The translations under genes and the position numbers were made by a program. This document shows, one piece after another, positions 44,065 through 52,427 of a stretch of 64,000 bases of DNA. Positions within the stretch are counted from its first letter, which is position 1. Each line of letters starts with the position of its first letter. The notes beneath the pieces are model-generated. The model was not told where the DNA came from. It did no database searches and was given only the letters and a program-made list of their open reading frames with translations. Origin of the DNA: Amycolatopsis sp. NBC_00345 (GTDB lineage: Bacteria > Actinomycetota > Actinomycetes > Mycobacteriales > Pseudonocardiaceae); contig NZ_CP107995.1 in the NCBI RefSeq assembly GCF_036116635.1, positions 8,060,001-8,124,000 on the forward strand. Reading direction: 5' to 3'.

Positions 44065-44727
44065 GTGACGGCTGCAGCTCCCACGGATGCTGATCTCATA
44101 GCGGCGCACGCCGCCGGGGATCCGCATGCGTTCAGTGAACTGGTCCGGCGACATCGGGACCGCCTCTGGGCGGTCGCGCTGCGGACGCTGCGGGATCCGG
44201 AAGAGGCCTCGGACGCGCTGCAGGAGGCGTTCATCTCGGCCTTCCGCGCGGCGGGCAACTTCCGCGCCGAGTCCCAGGTGACCACCTGGCTGCACCGGAT
44301 CGTCGTCAACGCCTGCCTCGACCGCATCCGGCGACGGCAGGCCCGGCCCACCGTCCCGCTGCCCGAAACCGGCTTCAACGAGCCGGCGTCACCGCGCGAC
44401 TCGATGGCGGAGAAGGAGACGAGCCTGCTCGTCCGCGCCGCGCTGGAGCAACTGCCCGAGGACCAGCGCGCACCGATCCTGCTCGTCGACGTCGAGGGTT
44501 ATTCGGTGGCCGAGACGGCGAAGATGCTCGGCATCGCCGAGGGCACCGTGAAGAGCCGATGTGCCAGGGGGCGCGGGAAACTCGCGAAGGTTCTCGGGCA
44601 TCTGCGGAACCCCGATGCGCACGAAGGCGTCCCAACTAACGAAAGCAAACGCAAGCGCGCCACTTCGGAGGGGTCCCGGAGTGCCGGGCGGGCCAACGGC
44701 TCGCCGGGGAACGGGGAGGGACGATGA
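44065..44727 (+). CDS. sigM: ECF RNA polymerase sigma factor SigM
   Basis: A 220-residue ECF sigma factor. Region 2 is FSELVRRHRDRLWAVALRTLRDPEEASDALQEAFISAFR and region 4 EDQRAPILLVDVEGYSVAETAKMLGIAEGTVKSRCARGR, the latter being the helix-turn-helix for the -35 element. The C-terminal tail of about 40 residues is basic and low in complexity. A TAGGCT hexamer lies 7 nt before the GTG (leaderless). Its position (after murJ/pseudokinase, before anti-sigma, trxB, trxA) matches M. tuberculosis sigM. Its stop overlaps the anti-sigma ATG by 4 nt. Confidence 0.92.
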   Translation: MTAAAPTDADLIAAHAAGDPHAFSELVRRHRDRLWAVALRTLRDPEEASDALQEAFISAFRAAGNFRAESQVTTWLHRIVVNACLDRIRRRQARPTVPLPETGFNEPASPRDSMAEKETSLLVRAALEQLPEDQRAPILLVDVEGYSVAETAKMLGIAEGTVKSRCARGRGKLAKVLGHLRNPDAHEGVPTNESKRKRATSEGSRSAGRANGSPGNGEGR

Positions 44728-45530
44728 CGGACGAAAGTCGGGGGGTCGGCGGAGCCGCCGGCCCGCCCTGGTCTGTCGACCTGCTCGCCGACCTCCACGC
44801 GGGCGTCCTGACCGAGCCCGAGGCCGCCGAGCTGTGGCCCCGGGTGAACAACGACCCCGAAGCGCTCGCGGTCATCGAGGCGCTGGAGGCCACCACGGCC
44901 GACCTGGCGTCGCTCACGCTGGAGCCCGCCCCGCCGATGCCCGCCGAGTACGCGGCCCGGCTGGACGCGGCGCTGGCGGCGGAGGCCTCCGCCCGGCAGG
45001 CCGCCTCGTTTCCCGTCGCCACCCCGATCCCGGCGGCGGCACCGGCAGCTCCGGCGGCAGGCGACGCGCCCGTGGTGGACCTCGCGGCCGCACGGCGGAA
45101 GCGCAACCGGCGGCTCGGCTGGGGCGCCGGGGTGCTGACCGCGGCCGCTGCGGCGATCGTCGTGGTAGCGGTCACGGTGCCCGGCACCTCGCAGGAAACC
45201 GGGACCGGCGTGGCGGCACCCGCGCCGTCCGGGCCGTCCGTCAGCGGCGACGGCAACGGCGCTGAGGCCCTGCTGGGCGGCGCCATGGGCGTCCGCGACT
45301 TCGGCCCGCTCCAGGACGAGAAGCGGCTCGACGCGTGTGTCTCCGCGGCCGGGCTGGACCCGAACGTGCGCCCGGCGGGCATCCGGCCGGTGAACGTCGA
45401 CGGCAAGGCCGGCGTGCTCGTCTTCTACACCACGGGCAAGATCGCGCAGTACCGGATCGTGGCCTTCGGCGCCGACTGCGGACCCGGCAGTCCCGACAAG
45501 CTGTTCGACAAGATCGTCGGGAAGAAATAG
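44724..45530 (+). CDS. anti-sigma-M factor, single-span membrane protein
   Basis: A 268-residue protein translationally coupled to sigM. The N-terminal cytoplasmic region (DLLADLHAGVLTEPEAAELWPRVNNDPEAL) resembles the sigma-binding helices of anti-sigma factors, but without the zinc HxxxCxxC motif. One helix (GAGVLTAAAAAIVVVAVTV) near residue 138 leads to an extracytoplasmic domain (about 100 residues) with two Cys (DACVSAAG; GADCGPG) that could form a disulfide and sense redox or envelope stress. It occupies the position of Rv3912. Confidence 0.85.
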   Translation: MTDESRGVGGAAGPPWSVDLLADLHAGVLTEPEAAELWPRVNNDPEALAVIEALEATTADLASLTLEPAPPMPAEYAARLDAALAAEASARQAASFPVATPIPAAAPAAPAAGDAPVVDLAAARRKRNRRLGWGAGVLTAAAAAIVVVAVTVPGTSQETGTGVAAPAPSGPSVSGDGNGAEALLGGAMGVRDFGPLQDEKRLDACVSAAGLDPNVRPAGIRPVNVDGKAGVLVFYTTGKIAQYRIVAFGADCGPGSPDKLFDKIVGKK

Positions 45531-45579
45531 CCGCTGGTCGGGGCCGGTAATGGTTCGGTAAGTAGTGGGCGTCACCGTC

Positions 45580-45606
45580 GGGAACACCGCCACCTACGAT
45601 CGTGTT
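45580..45606 (+). promoter_or_regulatory. ECF/SigR-type promoter of trxB
   Basis: GGGAAC (45580-45585), an 18-nt spacer and GTT (45604-45606) match the thiol-stress sigma pattern GGAAT-N18-GTT except for the last base of the -35 box. Alternatively, read as GGGAAC-N15-CGTGTT, it fits other ECF factors, including the neighbouring SigM. trxBA is a classic target of such sigma factors. Confidence 0.6.
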
Positions 45607-45645
45607 GAGCCTGATGCATAGGTCACTACGAGCGGAGGTCCACGG

Positions 45646-46638
45646 GTGGTTGCCGAGGAAATCAGGAACCTGATCGTCGTCGGGTCTGGTCCTGCCGGTT
45701 ACACCGCCGCGGTCTACGCGGCACGCGCACAGCTCGAACCGCTGGTCTTCGAGGGCACGCAGTTCGGCGGCGCGCTGATGACCACCACGGAGGTCGAGAA
45801 CTTCCCCGGCTTCCGCGAAGGCATCCAGGGGCCGGACCTGATGGAGGAAATGCGCAAGCAGGCCGAGCGCTTCGGCGCCGAGCTGCGCGCGGAGGACGTC
45901 GAGTCGCTGGAGCTGACGGGTGACGTCAAGTACGTCGTCGCGAACGGCAAGCGCTACGCGGCCCGCGCGGTGGTCCTCGCCATGGGTGCGGCCGCGCGCT
46001 ACCTCAACGTGCCGGGTGAGCAGGACCTGCTCGGCCGCGGTGTGTCGGCCTGTGCGACGTGCGACGGCTTCTTCTTCCGTGACCACGACATCGTGGTGGC
46101 CGGCGGCGGCGACTCCGCGATGGAGGAGGCGACCTTCCTGACGAAGTTCGCCAAGTCCGTCACCATCGTGCACCGCCGCGACGAGTTCCGGGCGTCGAAG
46201 ATCATGCTCGAGCGCGCCCGCGCGAACGAGAAGATCAAGTGGCAGCTGAACTCCCAGGTCACCGGCGTCGAGGGTGACGGCAAGGTCCAGGGCGTCACGG
46301 TCAAGGACACCAGGACCGGCGACGAGCGGACGCTGGACGTCACCGGCTTCTTCGTCGCGATCGGCCACGATCCGCGCAGCGCGCTGGTGCAGGGCCAGGT
46401 CGACGTCGACGAGGACGGCTACGTCGTCACGCAGGGGCGTACTTCTTACACGAACGTGCCCGGCGTGTTCGCGGCCGGCGACCTGGTGGACCGCACCTAC
46501 CGGCAGGCCATCACAGCGGCCGGCTCCGGCTGCAGCGCCGCCATCGACGCGGAACGATGGCTGGCGGAGCACGGTGACGCCGACGCCCACGAGGCCCCTG
46601 AACTGGTCGGCGGCGGCTACGGCCCCGGCGCCCACTGA
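45646..46638 (+). CDS. trxB: thioredoxin-disulfide reductase
   Basis: A 330-residue NADPH-dependent flavoenzyme that reduces thioredoxin. The FAD motif is GSGPAG (residues 13-18), the redox pair is CATC (C136/C139), the NADPH motif GGGDSAMEEATFL and the second FAD motif GVFAAGDLVD. Starts at GTG with GGAGG upstream. Forms an operon with trxA and lies downstream of sigM and its anti-sigma gene. Confidence 0.96.
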   Translation: MVAEEIRNLIVVGSGPAGYTAAVYAARAQLEPLVFEGTQFGGALMTTTEVENFPGFREGIQGPDLMEEMRKQAERFGAELRAEDVESLELTGDVKYVVANGKRYAARAVVLAMGAAARYLNVPGEQDLLGRGVSACATCDGFFFRDHDIVVAGGGDSAMEEATFLTKFAKSVTIVHRRDEFRASKIMLERARANEKIKWQLNSQVTGVEGDGKVQGVTVKDTRTGDERTLDVTGFFVAIGHDPRSALVQGQVDVDEDGYVVTQGRTSYTNVPGVFAAGDLVDRTYRQAITAAGSGCSAAIDAERWLAEHGDADAHEAPELVGGGYGPGAH

Positions 46639-46667
46639 CTTTTCCCGACCACTCGAAGGAGAACCCG

Positions 46668-46991
46668 ATGACCAACACGGTGAAGGTGACGGACAAGTCG
46701 TTCGTCGACGACGTCCTGACCAGCGACAAGCCGGTCCTGGTGGACTTCTGGGCCACCTGGTGCGGCCCGTGCAAGATGGTCGCCCCGGTGCTCGAGGAGA
46801 TCGCGGCCGAGAACGGCGAGAAGATCACCGTCGCCAAGCTCGACATCGACGAGAACCCGAACACGGCGCGTGACTACCAGGTGATGTCGATCCCGACGCT
46901 GATCCTGTTCCAGGGCGGCAAGCCGGTGAAGCAGATCGTCGGCGCCAAGCCGAAGGCCGCGCTGCTGTCGGACCTGTCGGACGTGCTCTGA
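46668..46991 (+). CDS. trxA: thioredoxin
   Basis: A 107-residue thioredoxin, with the active site WCGPCK (C32/C35), preceded by VDFWAT, and the cis-Pro segment VMSIPTLILFQGG. It is reduced by the TrxB encoded 29 nt upstream. AAGGAG precedes the ATG by 8 nt. A strong terminator follows. Confidence 0.97.
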   Translation: MTNTVKVTDKSFVDDVLTSDKPVLVDFWATWCGPCKMVAPVLEEIAAENGEKITVAKLDIDENPNTARDYQVMSIPTLILFQGGKPVKQIVGAKPKAALLSDLSDVL

Positions 46992-47015
46992 ACAAGCGCA
47001 CGCTGTCCAGTCGCT

Positions 47016-47059
47016 GAGAACCCGGGCCTGCGGTGATTCACCCGCGGGCCCGGGTTCTC
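47016..47059 (+). terminator. trxA terminator
   Basis: A perfect 13-bp stem (GAGAACCCGGGCC / GGCCCGGGTTCTC) 24 nt after trxA, with an additional partial pairing in the loop. Confidence 0.85.
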
Positions 47060-47269
47060 GCACGTTCGGGCAAGGTGTCCGTGGCCATGATCACGCAGGT
47101 GCACGGCGTGTCCCCGGGCGTGAACCACGTTCGGGGGCTTGCCGCACAGACTGGGCCTGCGCGCTCACCGAGAGTTCACAGGGCACAATAGGTGCCTGGG
47201 CTTACCACCCATCCAGGTTTCTGTTTCGCATCGAGCTGGTTTCGGTGCCCTAGGAAGAGCGAGGAGTGC

Positions 47270-48418
47270 ATGCGGGTACTCCGCCGCGGTGACACCGGTC
47301 CGGACGTCGCCGAGATCAGGGCGATCTTCGCCGGGATGGAACTGCTCCCTGCGGTCACCGAGACCGAGCAGTACGAGACCTTCGACGTGGCTGTCGAGCA
47401 GGCCGTTCGGGCCTTCCAGCAGCGGCGTGGGCTGATCACCGACGGTGTCGTGGGCCCCGCGACGTTCCAGGCGCTCAAGGGCGCCAGCTATCACCTCGGG
47501 AGCCGTCCGCTGGCGCACATGATGTCCTCGCCCGTGCAGGGTGACGACGTCTTCGCGCTGCAGGAGCGGCTCACCGAGCTGGGCTTCGACGCCGGCCGCC
47601 CGGACGGGCACTTCGGCCCGCAGACGGAGCGCGCACTGAAGACGTTCCAGCGCGACATGCGCCTGAACTCCGACGGAATCTGCGGCCCGGCCACGATCCG
47701 TGAGCTGCACCGCCTGTCGTCGCCGCGCGCCCGCGGTGGCCGCCCGGTCTTCCTGCGCGAGCAGGAGCAGGTCCGCCGCGCCGGCCCCCGGCTGCGCGGC
47801 AAGCGCATCGTGATCGACCCCGGCCACGGCGGCGAGGACCTCGGCGTGGTCGCCGGCGGCCTGCGTGAGGCGGACATCGCGTGGGACCTCGCGCGCCGGC
47901 TCGAAGGACGCATGCAGGCGACGGGCATGGAGGCGCTGATCTCCCGCGGCCCGAACCACAGCCCCACGGACTTCGAACGCGCCCGCTTCGCCAACGACGC
48001 CGGCGCGGACCTGTTCCTGTCCCTGCACAACGACGGCAACCCGTCGCCGCGCGCGCAGGGTGTGGCCAGCTTCCACTTCGGCACGGGCAACGGCACCACC
48101 TCCACGGTGGGTGAGCTGCTGGCGGGCTTCATCCAGCGCGAGGTCGCGGCCCGCACGGGCCTGCGCGACTGCCGCACGCACTACAAGACGTGGGAGATCT
48201 TCACCCGCACCCGCTGCCCGGCCGTCCGCGTGGAAATCGGCTACCTCACCAACCCGGACGACGCCCGCAACCTGGGCGACCCCGCCTTCCGCGACATCGT
48301 CGCCGAGGGCATCCTCATCGCGGTGAAACGCCTGTACCTCCTGGGTGAAGGCGACCAGCCCACGGGCACCTTCACCTTCGCCGACGTCCTGGCCCACGAA
48401 CTCGCCAAGGCCGAGTAG
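47270..48418 (+). CDS. cwlM: CwlM, amidase-family regulator of peptidoglycan synthesis
   Basis: A 382-residue protein without signal peptide. Two peptidoglycan-binding repeats (VLRRGDTGPDVAEIRAIFAGM...GVVGPATFQAL; DDVFALQERLTELGFDAG...GICGPATIREL) are followed by an amidase_3 domain with IDPGHGGEDLG near residue 183. In mycobacteria CwlM is cytoplasmic and, when phosphorylated by PknB, activates MurA. The C-terminal DQPTGTFTFADVL contains three Thr in the place where, as I recall, the mycobacterial phosphosites lie. GAGGAG precedes the ATG. The neighbouring MurJ/pseudokinase genes support the role in wall-precursor control. Confidence 0.9.
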   Translation: MRVLRRGDTGPDVAEIRAIFAGMELLPAVTETEQYETFDVAVEQAVRAFQQRRGLITDGVVGPATFQALKGASYHLGSRPLAHMMSSPVQGDDVFALQERLTELGFDAGRPDGHFGPQTERALKTFQRDMRLNSDGICGPATIRELHRLSSPRARGGRPVFLREQEQVRRAGPRLRGKRIVIDPGHGGEDLGVVAGGLREADIAWDLARRLEGRMQATGMEALISRGPNHSPTDFERARFANDAGADLFLSLHNDGNPSPRAQGVASFHFGTGNGTTSTVGELLAGFIQREVAARTGLRDCRTHYKTWEIFTRTRCPAVRVEIGYLTNPDDARNLGDPAFRDIVAEGILIAVKRLYLLGEGDQPTGTFTFADVLAHELAKAE

Positions 48419-49468
48419 CGGCTGTTCCTCGCCCGTTCGGTCGGCTTCGGCTTCGGCTTCGGCTTCGGCTTCGGCCAACCCTGCTGCTTGGCTCTTTGCG
48501 TCGGGTGCCCTCGGCCAAGATCTGCCGACACAGTTTGACCATGCGCCGCGCGGCCAGCCTCCTGTCCGAGCATGTCCTGCTACTGGTCCGGGCTTCTGCC
48601 CGGCCAGTGCGGTCCTGACCTGGGCTGCCCGACTCAGCCGCCCGAGCGGTCCGGCACCCGGAACCTGCTCCGACCGCCTGCCCCCGCGATCCGATCGGTT
48701 AGGCGGACGTTGACACCCCGCTGAGACTGCCGTTCGCACGTCGCTTGAACTTGCCCGTTCGCCTCCGCACTTGAACAGTCGTTCGCACCTCACTTGGCAG
48801 ACGCACGCTCCGCGTACAGAAGTGCGTCCCTCCGCCGCGCGATCCCGCCGCCGTACAAGACCTCCGCCATCGGATCCGCTCCGGTGTGCGACCCGCTCCA
48901 GCTTGATCCGGTCCTCCAGCGGTACCCGGGAATCTCCCGCCACCCCTCCGCCAAGCCCGTGGACGTCCTGCCCGCTCCCAAACTCCCCGGCACTCCGAGC
49001 CGGACATCGTCGCAGCCGCTCAACCCCCTGACACCCAACCCGGCTCTCCTACTACCTCAGCCACCACCCACCCGGCTCGCCTGACCGCCCCGCCTAACCA
49101 GCCGCCCTCGCCCAACCAGCATCACCGGTCACCTAGCCGCACCGGTCACCCAGCGTCACACCCACAACCGGCCCCACCAACGATCCACCGCCCACCAAAC
49201 CCCCAGCCGGCCACCACTCCACGAGAGCAACCCGCCGCCCCACCCTCTCGCCCCATCCCAACGCCACGCGACCTCACCTCACCCCACCCCCAGCAGACAA
49301 CCCACCTACGCCCCACCAGTCACACACGCCACTCCACAACCAGAGTCCCCGGTCCGTTTCCGTCGCCCTCAGCGCCGCCACAACCCGTTGCGCTCGCTCC
49401 CCACCAGACCCACCACACCTTGGGGCAGCCCCCGCCCTCCTCGGGGGGCGTCCCCAGATCCAGTCTAG
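48419..49468. other. non-coding, repeat-containing and G-poor region
   Basis: No gene that I can support. It opens with six tandem GGCTTC hexamers (about 48440-48475). From about 49050 to 49400 the + strand is extremely C-rich and G-poor (many CCACC, CAACC), a strand asymmetry seen nowhere else in the window. At 49426-49454 comes the second copy of a 29-nt sequence also found at 18958. A few short reading frames exist but all are of low complexity. Confidence 0.6.
49426..49454. repeat. dispersed repeat copy 2
   Basis: Identical, base for base, to 18958-18986 (C5-hairpin-G6 sequence starting CAGCCCCC and ending GGGCGTCCC), and again followed within 12 nt by CCAGTCTA and then by DnaA boxes. 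Confidence 0.8.
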
Positions 49469-49541
49469 TCATCCACAGGTTTTCCACGGCCTCTATCAGC
49501 AATCTGTGGATAACTCGGCACTTCTTCCACAGTTGTGCACA
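49469..49541. promoter_or_regulatory. DnaA-box cluster 12.5 kb from oriC
   Basis: Five boxes in 73 bp: TCATCCACA (49469-49477), TTTTCCACG (49480-49488), a perfect reverse TTATCCACA (TGTGGATAA, 49505-49513), TCTTCCACA (49523-49531) and TTGTGCACA (49533-49541). It lies upstream of the SRPBCC gene, in non-coding DNA. Could be a DnaA-titration or DnaA-reactivating type locus, or a DnaA-regulated promoter. Confidence 0.6.
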
Positions 49542-49682
49542 GCGTCCGGAATCGGATCTTTCCGGCAGGGGCGGGCGTGCTAGAGAGGGTGGGGGTGCTG
49601 GTCGGAGGAGGGTGGCGGCGGGTGTCGAAATGGGGGAGGTGGTGTCGACGTCCTGTGTGTGCAGGAGACAGGAGGAGGCGTG

Positions 49683-50228
49683 ATGGGCGGGACGAAGCTG
49701 ACCTCGGGCGAGGCCGTGCGGAAGGCGACCGGGCTGAGCTGGGACGAGTGGGGCGAGGTGCTCGACGCCTGGGGCGCGCGAGAGCGAAGCCACGGCGAGA
49801 TCGTGAAATGGCTCATGACCGAGCGTGGTCTCGGCAGCTGGTGGGCGCAGACAGTGACCGTCGAGTACGAGCGGGCGCGGGGATTGCGGACGCCCGGCAG
49901 TGGGCGCGACGGCCTCTACACCGTGAGCGCGAGCAAGACGGTCGGCGCGTCCGTCGAGGAGCTGTTCCGGGCCGTCACCGACCCCGGGCTGCGCGAGGGC
50001 TGGCTGCCGGACGGTCTGCTCACCGAGCGGACCACACAACCGCACCGCTCAGCCCGGTTCGACTGGGGTGACGGCACCACCAGAGTCAACATCGGATTTG
50101 TCGACAAAGGGACACGGGCGCAGATCGCCCTCGCCCACGAGCGCCTCCCTGACCAGGAGACGGCCGACCAGACCAAGCAGTACTGGCGGGACCGCCTCAC
50201 CCGGCTCAAGCAGCTGCTCGAAGGCTGA
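49683..50228 (+). CDS. DUF4287 plus SRPBCC domain protein
   Basis: A 181-residue cytosolic protein. Residues 5-62 match DUF4287 (GEAVRKATGLSWDEWGEVLDAWGA, HGEIVKWLMTERGLGSWWAQTVTVEYERARGLR), and residues about 75-175 a START/SRPBCC-like domain (VSASKTVGASVEELFRAVTDPGLREGWLPDG ... ARFDWGDGTTRVNIGFVDKG) that in relatives binds hydrophobic ligands. The function is unknown. The ATG has GGAGG 6 nt upstream. Confidence 0.82.
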   Translation: MGGTKLTSGEAVRKATGLSWDEWGEVLDAWGARERSHGEIVKWLMTERGLGSWWAQTVTVEYERARGLRTPGSGRDGLYTVSASKTVGASVEELFRAVTDPGLREGWLPDGLLTERTTQPHRSARFDWGDGTTRVNIGFVDKGTRAQIALAHERLPDQETADQTKQYWRDRLTRLKQLLEG

Positions 50229-50873
50229 TCAGGCGCGCCCGAGGCTCGGCTCGGCCGTGGTGATCGTCACCTGGCCGAGCAGCCGCTCCAGCGCCGCCTC
50301 GACGTCTTCCTTCCAGCTGATCGCCGAGCGCAGCTCGAGGCGCAGCCGCGGCCACTTCGAGTGCGGGCGGACGGTCTTGAAGCCCACGCTCTGCAGGAAC
50401 GCCGCCGGCAGCACGCACGTGTGCTGGTCCATCGGGTCGGCTTCATCCGGCCTCGCGTCGCCGAAGGCCTCGATCGCGCGGACGCCGCGTTTGGTCAGGT
50501 CCTTCGCAACGGCCTGGACCAGCATGCGGCCGAGTCCGCCGCCGCGGAACTCGGGGAGCACCTGGAACGCCGTGAGGAGCACGGCGTCGGCGCTGGGCGG
50601 CGACGTGGGGAAGGCCAGTGAACGCGGGACGGCGTTCGGCGGCGCGTACAGCACGAACCCGACCGGCAGCGTGTCGCTGTAGACGATGCGGCCGCAGGAG
50701 CCCCACTCCAGCAGCACGCTGGAGACCCAGGCCTCCTTCTCGACCTCCGTGGAGCCGAACTCCTCGGCCTGCGCCTTCAGATGCGGCGCCAGCTCCCAGT
50801 ACACGCACTGACGGCAGCCCTTGGGCAGGTGCTCCAGGTTGTCCAGGGTGACGCCCACGACGCGACGCGACAC
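50229..50873 (-). CDS. GNAT-family N-acetyltransferase (Rv3916c-like)
   Basis: A 214-residue acetyltransferase. The acetyl-CoA-binding segment is QVLPEFRGGGLGRMLVQAVAKDLTKRGVRAIEAFG (residues about 105-140), with the R/Q-x-x-G-x-G/A pattern. The N-terminus (GVTLDNLEHLPKGCRQCVYWEL) with two Cys is typical of the Rv3916c family located between cwlM and parB. The GTG was chosen because AGGAGG lies 6 nt upstream; a TTG 30 nt earlier is not supported. Substrate unknown. Confidence 0.85.
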   Translation of the reverse strand: MSRRVVGVTLDNLEHLPKGCRQCVYWELAPHLKAQAEEFGSTEVEKEAWVSSVLLEWGSCGRIVYSDTLPVGFVLYAPPNAVPRSLAFPTSPPSADAVLLTAFQVLPEFRGGGLGRMLVQAVAKDLTKRGVRAIEAFGDARPDEADPMDQHTCVLPAAFLQSVGFKTVRPHSKWPRLRLELRSAISWKEDVEAALERLLGQVTITTAEPSLGRA

Positions 50874-51069
50874 CTGAAACCTCCTGAAAGCCTCACCCGA
50901 CAACTCACCACCGGCCTCTTCACCCGCGCGAGCGCAGGCAGTACCGGAAGAGCCTCACCGAGGATAAGCCGATGTGACGAGCGCCGGAAGAGCGGGGACC
51001 GCGAAGAGGCCGCGGTTACACTCGATGGATCTACCAGCAGGTACCACCGAGCCCTCCAGGTTGCCGTCG

Positions 51070-52389
51070 ATGACCGAGAATCGCCCCGCCAAGCCGCAAG
51101 CCGGCCGCCACAACCTCGACCCGCACCTCGACCGGTACGCCGCGCGCACCGCGGGGATGACCGCTTCGGAGATCCGAGCGCTCTTCGCGGTGGCCAGCCG
51201 GCCCGAGGTGGTCTCCCTGGCCGGCGGGATGCCGAACCTCGCGGCGCTTCCGCTGGACACGCTGTCGACGCAGGTCGGCGAGATCATCGCCGAAGAGGGG
51301 CTCGTCGCGCTCCAGTACGGCTCCGCGCACGGCGTGCCGGCGTTGCGGGACCAGATCTGCGAAGTGATGGCGATCGAGGGCATCAAGGCGCACCCGGACG
51401 ACGTCGTCGTTACCGTCGGCTCCCAGATGGGCCTGGACATGGTGACGCGGCTGTTCTGCGACCCGGGCGACGTCGTGATCGCGGAAGGCCCGTCGTACGT
51501 CGGCGCGCTCGGCTCGTTCTCCGCGTACCAGGCGAAGGTCGTGCACGTCGCGATGGACGACCAAGGGCTCGTGCCCGAGGGGCTGCGCGAGGCTCTGCAG
51601 CACGCCGAGAAGGTCGGCCAGCGCGTCAAGTTCCTTTACACCATCCCGAATTTCCACAATCCCGCCGGCGTCACGCTCGCGCTGGAGCGGCGCGCGGAGA
51701 TCGTGGAGATCTGCCGCGAGCACGGCGTGCTGATCGTCGAGGACAACCCGTACGGCCTGCTCGGCTTCGACGGCCAGACCTACCCGGCGCTGCGCTCGAT
51801 CGACCCCGACAACGTCGTGTACCTCGGTTCGTTCTCGAAGACGTTCGCCTCCGGCCTGCGCGTCGGCTGGGTCCTCGCGCCGCACGCGGTGCGCGAAAAG
51901 CTCGTGCTGGCAGCGGAATCCGCGACACTGTGCCCGCCGACGTTCAACCAGATGATCGTCTCGCGCTACCTCGCGACGCACGACTGGAAGGGCCAGGTCA
52001 AGAAGTTCCGGGAGAACTACCGCGAGCGGCGCGACGCGATGCTGTCCGCGCTGCACCAGTACCTGCCCCCCGGCTGCTCCTGGACGAACCCCGACGGCGG
52101 CTTCTACGTGTGGGTCACCGTGCCTGAAGGTGTTGACACCAAAGCAATGTTGCCCCGCGCTGTCACCGCGCGCGTGGCGTACGCGTCGGGCACCGGCTTC
52201 TACGCGGACGGCTTCGGCTCGCGCCAGATGCGGCTGTCGTACTGCTACCCGACGCCGGAGCGCATCCGCGAGGGCGTGCGGCGGCTCGCCGCGGTGCTGG
52301 AGTCCGAAATGGACCTCGGCCGCACTTTCGGTAGCGTGAAGGCGCGCACCATCCCGGGGTCAGAAACCCCGTCTCCGGACACGGTCTGA
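51070..52389 (+). CDS. PLP-dependent aminotransferase (2-aminoadipate/MocR-like fold I)
   Basis: A 439-residue fold-type I aminotransferase. The PLP Lys is in GSFSKTFASGLRVGW, with YGSAHGVPALR near residue 85, NFHNPAGVTL (the Asn-Pro motif), DNPYGLLGF (the Asp that binds the PLP pyridine N) and the C-terminal Arg in RQMRLSYCYPTPE. This pattern is that of 2-aminoadipate/valine-pyruvate aminotransferase-like enzymes; the substrate cannot be fixed. The start ATG is not preceded by a strong ribosome binding site; a further ATG 45 nt upstream exists. Followed after 38 nt by the D-Ala-D-Ala-ligase-like gene. Confidence 0.8.
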   Translation: MTENRPAKPQAGRHNLDPHLDRYAARTAGMTASEIRALFAVASRPEVVSLAGGMPNLAALPLDTLSTQVGEIIAEEGLVALQYGSAHGVPALRDQICEVMAIEGIKAHPDDVVVTVGSQMGLDMVTRLFCDPGDVVIAEGPSYVGALGSFSAYQAKVVHVAMDDQGLVPEGLREALQHAEKVGQRVKFLYTIPNFHNPAGVTLALERRAEIVEICREHGVLIVEDNPYGLLGFDGQTYPALRSIDPDNVVYLGSFSKTFASGLRVGWVLAPHAVREKLVLAAESATLCPPTFNQMIVSRYLATHDWKGQVKKFRENYRERRDAMLSALHQYLPPGCSWTNPDGGFYVWVTVPEGVDTKAMLPRAVTARVAYASGTGFYADGFGSRQMRLSYCYPTPERIREGVRRLAAVLESEMDLGRTFGSVKARTIPGSETPSPDTV

Positions 52390-52427
52390 CCGACCGCAGG
52401 TCCACCCACAGCTAAGGAGTTCCCACG

